DNA from: an uncultured Lachnospiraceae bacterium
Lineage (GTDB): Bacteria; Bacillota; Clostridia; Lachnospirales; Lachnospiraceae
Reading direction: 5' to 3'
Assembly (NCBI GenBank): GCA_902803635.1
Contig: CADCQU010000262.1
Location: forward strand, 1-5,771
DNA length: 5,771 nt
Within the stretch, counting starts at the first letter, position 1. Each line of letters opens with the position of its first letter. Below the pieces are notes generated by a model that did not search any database, was not told the origin of the DNA, and saw only the letters and a program-made list of their open reading frames with translations. A program made the position numbers and the translations under genes. Shown here piece after piece: positions 1 through 5,111 of this stretch.

Positions 1-426
1 CACGGTCTCGGCGAGGTCGTTCTGGTGGTGGGCGAGCGCAATTTTATCTGCGGGCAGCTCCATGAGTGCCCTGGCAAATTCCTCCCGCCGCGCGAGCCGG
101 CCGGCCTCCTCCAGCCCCAATCCCGCAGCCTTCGCCTCCGCCGGGATGTCCCGGCAAATGACCCGGACGGGGATTTGCCACGCCTTGCAAAGCTCCTCAA
201 CAAAGGCCCGGTCGCCGTCGGCCTCCTCGCCGCGGATGCCGTGGTGGACGTGCAACGCGAAGAGGGTCAGCCCCCACGCCGGCGCAAGCTGCCGCAGAAG
301 GTCAAGAAGGCAGACCGAGTCCGCTCCCCCCGAAAGGCCCACGACCACCCGGTCGCCTTTTTGAAGAAGCCCCTCCTTCTCGATATACGCCTGCACCTTC
401 CGCAACACGTCCATACTCGTTTCCAT
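1..426 (-). CDS. tilS: tRNA(Ile)-lysidine synthase TilS, N-terminal part (gene runs off the left edge)
   Basis: TilS converts the wobble cytidine of tRNA-Ile(CAU) to lysidine, using ATP and lysine, so that the tRNA reads AUA and is charged with isoleucine. It is a cytoplasmic N-type ATP-pyrophosphatase. The first 142 residues are visible. The PP-loop SGGADS at about residues 31-36 follows the strand VVVGL. HVHHGIRGEEAD (about 58-69) corresponds to the TilS H-x-x-R-G region, and LAHHQNDLAETV (about 131-142) matches the conserved [GA]HHxxDxAET motif. The ATG at 426 was chosen because a GGAAAG lies about 9 nt upstream; a second ATG at 414 is in frame. The gene lies downstream of divIC, as in many Bacillota, but has its own candidate promoter and is separated by a strong inverted repeat. 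The C-terminal substrate-binding domains lie outside the window. Family assignment is secure; the exact start is slightly uncertain. Confidence 0.95.
   Translation of the reverse strand, partial: METSMDVLRKVQAYIEKEGLLQKGDRVVVGLSGGADSVCLLDLLRQLAPAWGLTLFALHVHHGIRGEEADGDRAFVEELCKAWQIPVRVICRDIPAEAKAAGLGLEEAGRLARREEFARALMELPADKIALAHHQNDLAETV
73..179. repeat. Cluster of three GGCAAAT words in tilS
   Basis: GGCAAAT at 73-79 and 153-159 and the reverse complement at 173-179 lie within 107 bp and are read in three different ways by the tilS frame (GAA TTT GCC, ATT TGC CGG, TGG CAA ATC on the coding strand). Confidence 0.6.
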
Positions 427-479
427 CCTTTTTTCTTTCCAGTGCTTCCTTTACCGTTTAAGTTAGGAAATAGAACAAT

Positions 480-509
480 ATAATATCTTTGTTCACCTGT
501 ACAGCTCAA
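480..509 (-). promoter_or_regulatory. Candidate sigma-A promoter of tilS
   Basis: On the minus strand, TTGAGC (504-509) is separated by 18 nt from TATTAT (480-485), a fair match to the -35/-10 consensus, in a locally AT-rich stretch. Transcription would start near 473, giving tilS a leader of about 45 nt. The promoter lies between the divIC-tilS inverted repeat and tilS, so tilS can probably be transcribed independently of divIC. It was found by inspection only. Confidence 0.55.
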
Positions 510-520
510 ATTTTTACCAA

Positions 521-552
521 CGAGCGGGACGGCAGCCCTGCCGTCCCGCTCG
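521..552. terminator. Perfect 14-bp inverted repeat between divIC and tilS, possible terminator
   Basis: Arms at 521-534 and 539-552 are perfectly complementary (14 bp, 11 of them G:C) around a 4-nt GCCC loop. The position, about 70 nt after the divIC stop and just before the tilS promoter, suits transcription termination of the HU-rqcP-divIC unit. However, the minus-strand sequence after the stem is TTGGTAAAAATTT rather than an uninterrupted T-run, and the plus-strand side (CTTTCAT) also lacks one. It is therefore not a canonical intrinsic terminator. It could be an atypical terminator, a protein-binding palindrome, or a dispersed repeat. Confidence 0.5.
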
Positions 553-623
553 CTTTCATATACATATGGATTCCTTCGAAGCTGTCGCGGAATCATTTGC
601 ATAAGGTATTCCGTCTCAGCCCC
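553..623. other. divIC 3' flank with two mutually exclusive small hairpins
   Basis: Non-coding sequence after divIC. GGAATC at 589-594 can pair with GATTCC at 569-574. The overlapping CGGAAT at 588-593 can instead pair with ATTCCG at 608-613. Both are 6-bp stems with 14-nt loops and cannot form together. Together with the 14-bp inverted repeat at 521-552, this recalls an attenuator layout, but the stems are short and no riboswitch or T-box consensus was recognised. Confidence 0.3.
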
Positions 624-947
624 TCACCGTCCCTCATTGATAAAGACCGTATCGTTCTCGTCCACGAGGCCGAGATAGTTCTTCGCGGCCTCCTCGACGA
701 ACTCATCCGTCTCCATATAGCTTTCAAAGGACTCGATGCTCTTAGTGCGGGCCTCCTCCTCGCGGATTTCCTCCTCAAGCTCAGCTTCACGCTCCGAGTT
801 CGCGGAAATCTCACTCTTCAAGGATTGTCCGTTGAGAAAGAGTGCACCGAAAAGCACGGCGAGCACCACGACAACCAGGATCATCCCCGCATATTTCCGA
901 AGCGTGGGCTTCTCCTGCTTTCCCGTTTTCCTGCTCTTCTTCGCCAT
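624..947 (-). CDS. divIC: Septum formation initiator, DivIC/FtsB family
   Basis: This is a small bitopic division protein that, in the known systems, forms a complex with FtsL and DivIB/FtsQ and helps activate septal peptidoglycan synthesis. The 107-residue product fits the family (roughly 90-130). It has a basic cytoplasmic tail (residues 1-19, rich in K and R) and one membrane span at about 20-40 (YAGMILVVVVLAVLFGALFL). An extracytoplasmic coiled coil rich in E, K and R follows (about 42-75). The C-terminal segment FVEEAAKNYLGLVDENDTVF resembles the conserved E-x-x-A-R-x-x-L-x-x-V region of the family. The ATG at 947 is preceded by GGAGGTG six nt upstream. It follows rqcP by 46 nt and is probably co-transcribed with it. 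YabP and YabQ, usually found between these genes in spore formers, are missing. Confidence 0.92.
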   Translation of the reverse strand: MAKKSRKTGKQEKPTLRKYAGMILVVVVLAVLFGALFLNGQSLKSEISANSEREAELEEEIREEEARTKSIESFESYMETDEFVEEAAKNYLGLVDENDTVFINEGR

Positions 948-993
948 CCTTCACCTCCGGGCCCCTGCCCTTTTTACCGAAACGAAGAAGCGC

Positions 994-1233
994 TTATACG
1001 AACCGGTACATCTCCGCCGCATTTTCCTTCTTCGTGGTCTCCACGATGGCGGTCACCTCGGCCTTCACCGTCTTCTCGCCAAAAGCAATCTCCACGACAT
1101 CGCCGACCTTGACGTCGTACGATGCCCGCGCAACCTTGCCATTGACCATAACCCGGCCCGCGTCGCAGGCCTCGTTCGCAATGGTCCGCCGCTTAATCAG
1201 CCGCGAAACCTTCAGATATTTGTCGAGCCGCAT
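994..1233 (-). CDS. rqcP: S4-domain RNA-binding protein, RqcP (YabO/Hsp15-like)
   Basis: RqcP works with RqcH on dissociated large ribosomal subunits to drive C-terminal alanine tailing of stalled nascent chains in ribosome-associated quality control. The 79-residue product matches Bacillus YabO along nearly its whole length. The S4 domain starts [21 protein letters not shown] and continues through the [13 protein letters not shown] turn (about residues 27-39) and [12 protein letters not shown] (about 42-53). A short tail with [11 protein letters not shown] is also typical of this group. Size and the HU-rqcP-divIC context favour RqcP over larger S4 proteins such as pseudouridine synthases or YlmH. 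The ATG at 1233 has GGAGGA about 6 nt upstream. It follows HU after a 128-nt gap and precedes divIC by 46 nt, so all three are probably one transcription unit. Confidence 0.93.
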   Translation of the reverse strand: MRLDKYLKVSRLIKRRTIANEACDAGRVMVNGKVARASYDVKVGDVVEIAFGEKTVKAEVTAIVETTKKENAAEMYRFV

Positions 1234-1361
1234 ACTCTTCCTCCATACATTTCCTCATGCATGACCTTTTGATACCTCCGGCGGCTGCAGACATTTGCCA
1301 AAGCAGCTGTTTTCGAATTCCTCGCCCCGCGAACCGCTGCGGGCGGAGGGAGCCAGCTGTC
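1234..1361. other. HU-rqcP intergenic leader
   Basis: This 128-nt non-coding spacer holds one copy of the GGCAAAT word (1293-1299, minus orientation) and an imperfect GC-rich inverted repeat near 1323-1345 (GCCCCGC against GCGGGC) just after the HU stop, without a T-run. No convincing promoter was seen, so read-through from HU into rqcP is the simplest reading. An ATG at 1262 opens a 16-codon out-of-frame ORF overlapping the rqcP start; it was not accepted as a gene. Confidence 0.4.
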
Positions 1362-1643
1362 TTATTCGGCCTCGTTCACCGCTTCCTTGAAAGCCTTGCC
1401 GGGCTTGAAGCGCGGTGCGCGGGATGCCTCGTAGGCCACCATCTCGCCGGTGCGCGGATTCCTGACCTCGCCGGCCGGACGGTCCGTTGTTTCAAATGTC
1501 CCAAAGCCGATCATCTGGACCTTTCCGCCCTTCTTCAGCTCCTCCGTTACAACGTTGACAAATGCCTTGACCGCCTTGTCGACGTCCTCGCCTGCCAAAC
1601 CCGTCTGCATCGCAATTTCAGAAACCAGTTCCGTTCTTGTCAT
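1362..1643 (-). CDS. hup: HU-family DNA-binding protein
   Basis: HU is a small nucleoid-associated protein that binds and bends DNA as a dimer with little sequence specificity. The 93-residue length is typical. The start MTRTELVSEIAMQTGL resembles the HU helix 1 region. VQMIGFGTFE (about residues 43-52) is the conserved GFGxFE motif, and RNPRTGE (about 61-67) carries the proline that intercalates DNA at the arm tip. APRFKPGKAFKEAV (about 76-89) is the C-terminal signature. The arm reads DRPAGEVRNP where most relatives have a more basic R-x-x-R-x-G-R-N-P; this is a mild difference. The ATG at 1643 follows AGGAGG with 9-nt spacing. A near-consensus promoter lies about 110 nt upstream, as expected for an abundant protein. 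Probably the first gene of HU-rqcP-divIC. Confidence 0.97.
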   Translation of the reverse strand: MTRTELVSEIAMQTGLAGEDVDKAVKAFVNVVTEELKKGGKVQMIGFGTFETTDRPAGEVRNPRTGEMVAYEASRAPRFKPGKAFKEAVNEAE

Positions 1644-1677
1644 CGTTGCCTACCTCCTGTTTTATGCAAATTGTTTT

Positions 1678-1722
1678 GCCGCGGCCTGCCCGCGGCTGTC
1701 TTCGAAAGGGCGTGTCACGCCC
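1678..1722 (-). promoter_or_regulatory. Two palindromes in the HU leader
   Basis: In the transcribed leader of HU, GGGCGTG and CACGCCC flank a single base (1708-1722), a near-perfect 15-bp palindrome. A second hairpin has CCGCGG arms at 1679-1684 and 1690-1695, extended by a G:C pair to 1678-1696. On the transcript the first is followed by only three T residues, so termination is doubtful. They may be operator sites, stability elements or an attenuator. Confidence 0.4.
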
Positions 1723-1753
1723 CGCGTCTCAATTCCATTCGGATTGGAAATTC

Positions 1754-1782
1754 ATTGTATCCTATGAATGCACAATTGTCAA
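1754..1782 (-). promoter_or_regulatory. Strong sigma-A promoter of the HU-rqcP-divIC unit
   Basis: On the minus strand, TTGACA (1777-1782, perfect -35) is followed after exactly 17 nt by TACAAT (1754-1759, one mismatch to TATAAT). The predicted transcription start near 1747 gives a leader of about 100 nt before the HU ATG at 1643. It is the best promoter match in the window. Confidence 0.85.
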
Positions 1783-1811
1783 GAATTCGGTGAAAACAGA
1801 ATTTCAAAACA

Positions 1812-3428
1812 TCAGGCCTTTTTCTTCCTCTTCTTCCGCTTCCTGCCGATCTTCCGCATATAGCCGCGGATGAGCTTCCACACGTACTGTCCTTCCTCGG
1901 TCTTATGGAAGATGCCGATCAGGACGGCCGGCACGGAGACGAGGCAAATGGCCGCGTGCAGGATAAGGGAAATCCAGCCAAGTCCGTTCAACAAATGCGC
2001 ACAGATAAAGAGATCGAGGGCGCAGACCGCGGCCACGATGCCCACGTAGGCAAAGAGCCGCAGGAAATAGAACACCGGGCGGAAGGCCCCCTGGAACCCG
2101 TATTTGTGGATGATGAGGGGGTCGTACCACATGGTCGTCAGCCAGTCCGCCGCGATCGTGCCCACAAGGACGCCGCAAATGCCCCAGTATTTGACGAGCA
2201 CGACGGAGAGCACGAGGTTGATGATCATGCTAAAGAGTGGACGATACATCGCCTGCTGGAAAAGTCCCATCGTCGAGCGGTATTTGCCGACCGCGAAGCG
2301 GAGCGCGAGCGTCATCGACTCCACGCCAAGGAGGATGGAGAAGGGCTGCGGGATTACCCACTCCTGGCCGATCCACAGCCGCACGAACTCATCGGCACAG
2401 ACCGCGAGGCCCACGCCCGCCGTGCCGCCCATGATCATCGTGATCAGGTTCACGGCCTTGTAGACCTTATACTCATGCGGCAAATTTTTTGTCGTATGAA
2501 GATTTCCAAGGCTGTGCGAGACCGAGTTGAAAATCTTGCTGTACAGAGTGTTGAGCGTCGTGTAGAAGAGGGCGTAGTTCGAATACAGCCCGACCATTCC
2601 AAGCCCCATGAACTTGGAGAGCACGATGTTGTCGGTTGCCTTGAGCACCACGCCGTTGAGGCGGTAAATGAAGAGCGCCGAGCAGTCCTTCAAAAGGCTG
2701 AAAAATTCCTTTCGCGGCACCTTCTCCGCCGTGGGGTCGTTGATATAGGGGTACATCTTGTCCGAAATCCGCGCACAGACGATGTTCTTCAGAATGACAT
2801 CGAACACGGAAATGCCCACATAAACCATGAAATTCGGATAGATGAGCAGGGAAAGTATCTGCAGAAAGCCCGTGAGCAGGGTAAAGAAATAGCTGACGAG
2901 TGTCAGGATGTACTCCTTCTGGTGCGCCTTCACGATGGCGCTCTTGTACGCGAAGAAGAGGTACGAGGCCACGGTCCGGAACAGGTAGAGGAGGAAAATG
3001 ACGACCGCGTTGATGTTCATCTGCGCGAGCTTGTCATAGTCCTTCACCAGCATCGGAAGGAAGGGAATCATGATGAGCCCGAGGATAAAGACGACAAGGC
3101 CGATGTAACGGTAAATGGTCTTGTAGAACTTCATGAGGACCGTAATCCGGTGCTTGTCGTCCTTCGCGATCGGATCGTAGAGCTTGAAAATGATGGCTGC
3201 GCCCACGCCGAATTCCGCGAGCGAGAGCATGCTCAGAATGTTGGAAAAGAGGCCGTTAATGCCGAGGTACTGCTTCCCCAGTGTGTGGATGAAGACCGTC
3301 CGCACCACGAAGGAGACGACGATGGTCAGAAGCTCCCCACCCACGCTGCTCGCAAAGTTGAACAGAGTATTCGTCGTCCTCGAATTCTCCTGCAGGAGGC
3401 CATCTTTAATTTTCGTCCGCATGCCCAT
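1812..3428 (-). CDS. Polysaccharide flippase, Wzx/PST type (MOP superfamily)
   Basis: A multi-pass membrane protein of about 538 residues, predicted to flip lipid-linked oligosaccharide units across the cytoplasmic membrane during capsule, teichoic-type or exopolysaccharide assembly. About 12-14 hydrophobic segments are visible. The N-terminal part, from NTLFNFASSVGGELLTIVVS through TLGKQYLGINGLFSNILSML to LAEFGVGAAIIFKLY, is characteristic of the oligosaccharide-flippase family in Bacillota. The C-terminus is strikingly basic (RKIGRKRKKRKKKA), probably cytoplasmic. The ATG at 3428 was chosen because GGAGGTG lies about 9 nt upstream; an in-frame TTG at 3434 sits too close to that site and an ATG at 3422 is too far. 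The gene sits upstream of the HU promoter and downstream of the ATP-grasp gene, separated from the latter by repeats. The actual sugar substrate cannot be read from sequence. Confidence 0.88.
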   Translation of the reverse strand: MGMRTKIKDGLLQENSRTTNTLFNFASSVGGELLTIVVSFVVRTVFIHTLGKQYLGINGLFSNILSMLSLAEFGVGAAIIFKLYDPIAKDDKHRITVLMKFYKTIYRYIGLVVFILGLIMIPFLPMLVKDYDKLAQMNINAVVIFLLYLFRTVASYLFFAYKSAIVKAHQKEYILTLVSYFFTLLTGFLQILSLLIYPNFMVYVGISVFDVILKNIVCARISDKMYPYINDPTAEKVPRKEFFSLLKDCSALFIYRLNGVVLKATDNIVLSKFMGLGMVGLYSNYALFYTTLNTLYSKIFNSVSHSLGNLHTTKNLPHEYKVYKAVNLITMIMGGTAGVGLAVCADEFVRLWIGQEWVIPQPFSILLGVESMTLALRFAVGKYRSTMGLFQQAMYRPLFSMIINLVLSVVLVKYWGICGVLVGTIAADWLTTMWYDPLIIHKYGFQGAFRPVFYFLRLFAYVGIVAAVCALDLFICAHLLNGLGWISLILHAAICLVSVPAVLIGIFHKTEEGQYVWKLIRGYMRKIGRKRKKRKKKA

Positions 3429-3460
3429 AAGCAATCACCTCCATACTTTCAATCTCTCTT

Positions 3461-3615
3461 GCCTCCCCCTCCAGGGGGAGGTGGCGCGGTGCAGCCGCGA
3501 CGGAGAGGGGCCGACGCTCCTCACGTAACAAAGATATCCCCTCTCATTCCGTAGCTGCCGAAGGCCTGCCCCCTCTCAGTCGGCTTCGCCGACAGCTCCC
3601 CCTAGAGGGGGAGCC
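3461..3615. repeat. Composite of two inverted palindromic repeat units between genes
   Basis: Unit A (3461-3512) has a hairpin with 9-bp arms (3462-3470 and 3473-3481), then a second small hairpin with CGCGG and CCGCG arms (3485-3499), then CGGAGAGGGG. Unit B (3569-3615) has the same parts in opposite order and strand: CCCCCTCTCA, a hairpin of GTCGGC and GCCGAC arms (3579-3593), then GCTCCCCCT and AGGGGGAGC arms (3595-3614). The two units are thus diverged copies facing each other, with the outer hairpins forming the ends. CCCCTCTCATTCCG at 3538-3551 looks like the start of a further decayed copy. Such C-rich/G-rich palindromic elements are, from general knowledge, dispersed in many Bacillota genomes. 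No transposase is present; a MITE-like or REP-like nature is inferred. The wzx leader includes this element. Confidence 0.75.
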
Positions 3616-3635
3616 AAGTAGCAAGTGAACAAATT

Positions 3636-3659
3636 ACCACCGCGACGGAGAGGTGCCTC
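3636..3659. repeat. Truncated third repeat unit abutting the ATP-grasp stop codon
   Basis: CCGCGACGGAGAGG (3640-3653) repeats the same 14 bases found in unit A at 3495-3508, but without the leading hairpins, and ends next to the stop codon of the ATP-grasp gene (TGA at 3660-3662). It looks like the remnant of another copy. Confidence 0.6.
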
Positions 3660-4940
3660 TCAGCGCACCGCCTTGAAGAACTCCTCGCGGAGCCCCTTGT
3701 AATATCCAACCCCCGGCTGCAGTCCCGGGCAGCTATTTGCCTCGATCAGCACCCAGTGCCCCCCGGCAAATGCCATGTCCCAGCCGACAATCCGCTGCCC
3801 CGGCACCATCAGGGCCATTTGCCGTGTCACCCGGCGCATCTCCTCCCAGTTCGGGAGGATTGTGTGGAAAATCCTCGCGCCCGTGTCCGGATGGTTCTCG
3901 AATTCCTCCTTTTTCGTGAGGTAGAACGCCGGCGTCGCAATCTCCCCGGTCTTCGTGTCCACGGCCGCCAGGATTCCTCCCGCCGTCCCGTTGTCAATCA
4001 CGGAATCGCCAAGCCCGAAGCGGATGCACGCCATGAGATACCCGACCTTCCCGTCGCGGCAGACCGTCACGAGGCGCACCGTGTTCACCGATGCCGGATG
4101 GAAGCAGGCCATCTCCGGATCCTGCACCACCAGCTCCTCCGCGACATACGGGGCCTTCGAAAGAAGCTCGTCGAAGGCACGGGCGGCCGCGGCGGAACCC
4201 GCCATCGACGCTGCACCGTCCACGGAAATGCCCGCAGCCGCCGATGCAGCATCCGCAGAAACATCCGCCATCGCCGATACACCGTCCACGGGAACGCTCG
4301 CAGCCATCATCGATGCAGCATCCGCCGTCGCCGATGCAGCATCCGCAGTAACATCCTCCATCGCCGATGCACCGTCCTTAGAGCCGGCAGCCTCCTCATT
4401 CTCCGGGAAATCCACCGCAAGATTCACCTTCTGTACCCCATGGCCATGGGCCTCCCGGGTCGGCTTCACGATGAACTCCGAGTGTTTTTCGGCAAATGCC
4501 AGGAACGCCTCGCGGTCCTTCTCGCCCTCCACCAGGATCACGTCCCTGCGGAAGAACTCCCCGAAGAACTGGTAGGTCTGGTATTTATCCGAGGTATAGG
4601 CAAGAGCCGGCCTTGGAAGCTTATGCTTCATATAGTTGTTCGTATAGCGGACGCTGATGAATTTGTCCCGCTCACTGCGCGACAAATTCTGGAACCGATA
4701 CTGAAAATACTCGTCCGCCGAGATATCGTCATAGAAACGGGTATACGCGAGATCCTTCCGGATCTGGGAAAGCCGCTTTTTATCCTTCTGCTCCTCCTCC
4801 GGAAGCCAGCGGGCAATCGCGTCGTTCATTTGCCGATGCCCTTTGAGCGTATCCGCCGCATAGTACAGCGCCGACGCCGGCCCGGCCAGCCCTTTTTTCC
4901 CAAACGTATGATTCCGAATCTTCAATTCCAGCTTTCCCAT
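3660..4940 (-). CDS. Sugar-transfer-associated ATP-grasp protein with a repeat insertion
   Basis: About 426 residues. The C-terminal two thirds match the ATP-grasp group found near glycosyltransferases and polysaccharide genes (ATPgrasp_ST type), predicted to modify surface polymers by ATP-dependent ligation; the reaction is unknown. Visible motifs (numbering from the 4940 ATG): FIVKPTREAHGHGV at 156-169 (nucleotide-binding Lys), AEELVVQDPEM at about 267-277, SVNTVRLVT at 284-292, DNGTAGGI at 316-323, GWDMAF at 386-391 and IEANSCPG at 399-406 (likely metal-binding Glu/Asn). Between the KP motif and AEEL lies an Ala/Ser/Asp-rich insertion (about 189-256) of near-repeated units. The ATG at 4940 has AGAGGA about 6 nt upstream and begins MGKLELKIRNHTFGKKG; in-frame ATGs at 4973 and 5006 are possible but add an unstructured-looking leader. 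It is co-directional with the adjacent flippase gene, consistent with a surface-polysaccharide role. Confidence 0.85.
   Translation of the reverse strand: MGKLELKIRNHTFGKKGLAGPASALYYAADTLKGHRQMNDAIARWLPEEEQKDKKRLSQIRKDLAYTRFYDDISADEYFQYRFQNLSRSERDKFISVRYTNNYMKHKLPRPALAYTSDKYQTYQFFGEFFRRDVILVEGEKDREAFLAFAEKHSEFIVKPTREAHGHGVQKVNLAVDFPENEEAAGSKDGASAMEDVTADAASATADAASMMAASVPVDGVSAMADVSADAASAAAGISVDGAASMAGSAAAARAFDELLSKAPYVAEELVVQDPEMACFHPASVNTVRLVTVCRDGKVGYLMACIRFGLGDSVIDNGTAGGILAAVDTKTGEIATPAFYLTKKEEFENHPDTGARIFHTILPNWEEMRRVTRQMALMVPGQRIVGWDMAFAGGHWVLIEANSCPGLQPGVGYYKGLREEFFKAVR
3735..3823. repeat. Cluster of three GGCAAAT words
   Basis: ATTTGCC at 3735-3741 and 3817-3823 and GGCAAAT at 3765-3771 lie within 89 bp of the ATP-grasp gene, in different frames and orientations. 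They belong to the set of 12 such words in the window (see findings). Confidence 0.6.
4201..4379. repeat. In-frame tandem repeats inside the ATP-grasp gene
   Basis: Similar blocks begin at 4201, 4267 and 4357 (each CCATCG-x-CG followed by CACCGTCC), spaced 66 and 90 bp, both multiples of three. The 14-mer GATGCAGCATCCGC occurs exactly at 4243-4256, 4312-4325 and 4333-4346; the last two are 21 bp apart. The stretch 4251-4287 recurs at 4341-4377 with three mismatches. In protein these give units starting DGASAM, DGVSAM and DGAASM (residues 189, 219, 241) with ADAASA repeats. The lengths preserve the reading frame. Confidence 0.85.
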
Positions 4941-5111
4941 ACGAATTCCTCTCTTCCCCACACGTGGAGTCATCCCATTTCCACCGCCGCTCACACAGCC
5001 CTGCATTCTCCTTCACACCTTAAGCATCCAGCTACATCGCATCGTGTGTCTCCATGATTCCTGACATTTCTCTTTTTCGTCCCGTTTCCTGCCTCCGCAC
5101 CGCAGGTTGCC
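4941..5111. other. Spacer between cca and the ATP-grasp gene
   Basis: About 170 nt without a recognised gene if the ATP-grasp start at 4940 is right; part of it (to 5006) would be coding with the longest start. No convincing -35/-10 pair and no intrinsic terminator for cca were seen; a CCTGC/GCAGG pairing at 5088-5106 lacks a T-run. Read-through from cca is possible. Confidence 0.4.

Noticed and set aside
1215..1262. A 16-codon ORF (ATG at 1262) overlapping the rqcP start
   Set aside because: It is out of frame with rqcP, its spacing from the nearest GGAGG is about 12 nt, and the peptide has no regulatory signature such as runs of one amino acid.
489..1272. Plus-strand open frames over rqcP and divIC
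   Set aside because: They overlap clear minus-strand genes with family matches and strong ribosome binding sites, and have no recognisable features.
480..3537. Shared AATATCTTTGTT-like string between the tilS promoter and the intergenic repeat (482-492 and 3527-3537 on opposite strands)
   Set aside because: An 11-base match in AT-rich sequence without surrounding similarity; too weak to claim a common element.
1905..3554. A 549-codon open frame on the plus strand
   Set aside because: It lies exactly antisense to the well-recognised flippase, has a very charged composition rich in H, R, E and D typical of an antisense reading of a membrane-protein gene, and shows no domain or plausible ribosome binding context.
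4201..4379. CRISPR-like array
   Set aside because: Repeat offsets are irregular (66, 90, 21 bp), all multiples of three, and the region is coding within the ATP-grasp gene; there are no unique spacers of constant length.
3756..5057. A 433-codon open frame on the plus strand
   Set aside because: Antisense to the ATP-grasp gene; its Arg/His-rich repeats are the reverse reading of the Ala-rich insertion.
5088..5106. Possible terminator hairpin after cca
   Set aside because: Only a 5-bp stem with a 9-nt loop and no T-run on the minus strand.
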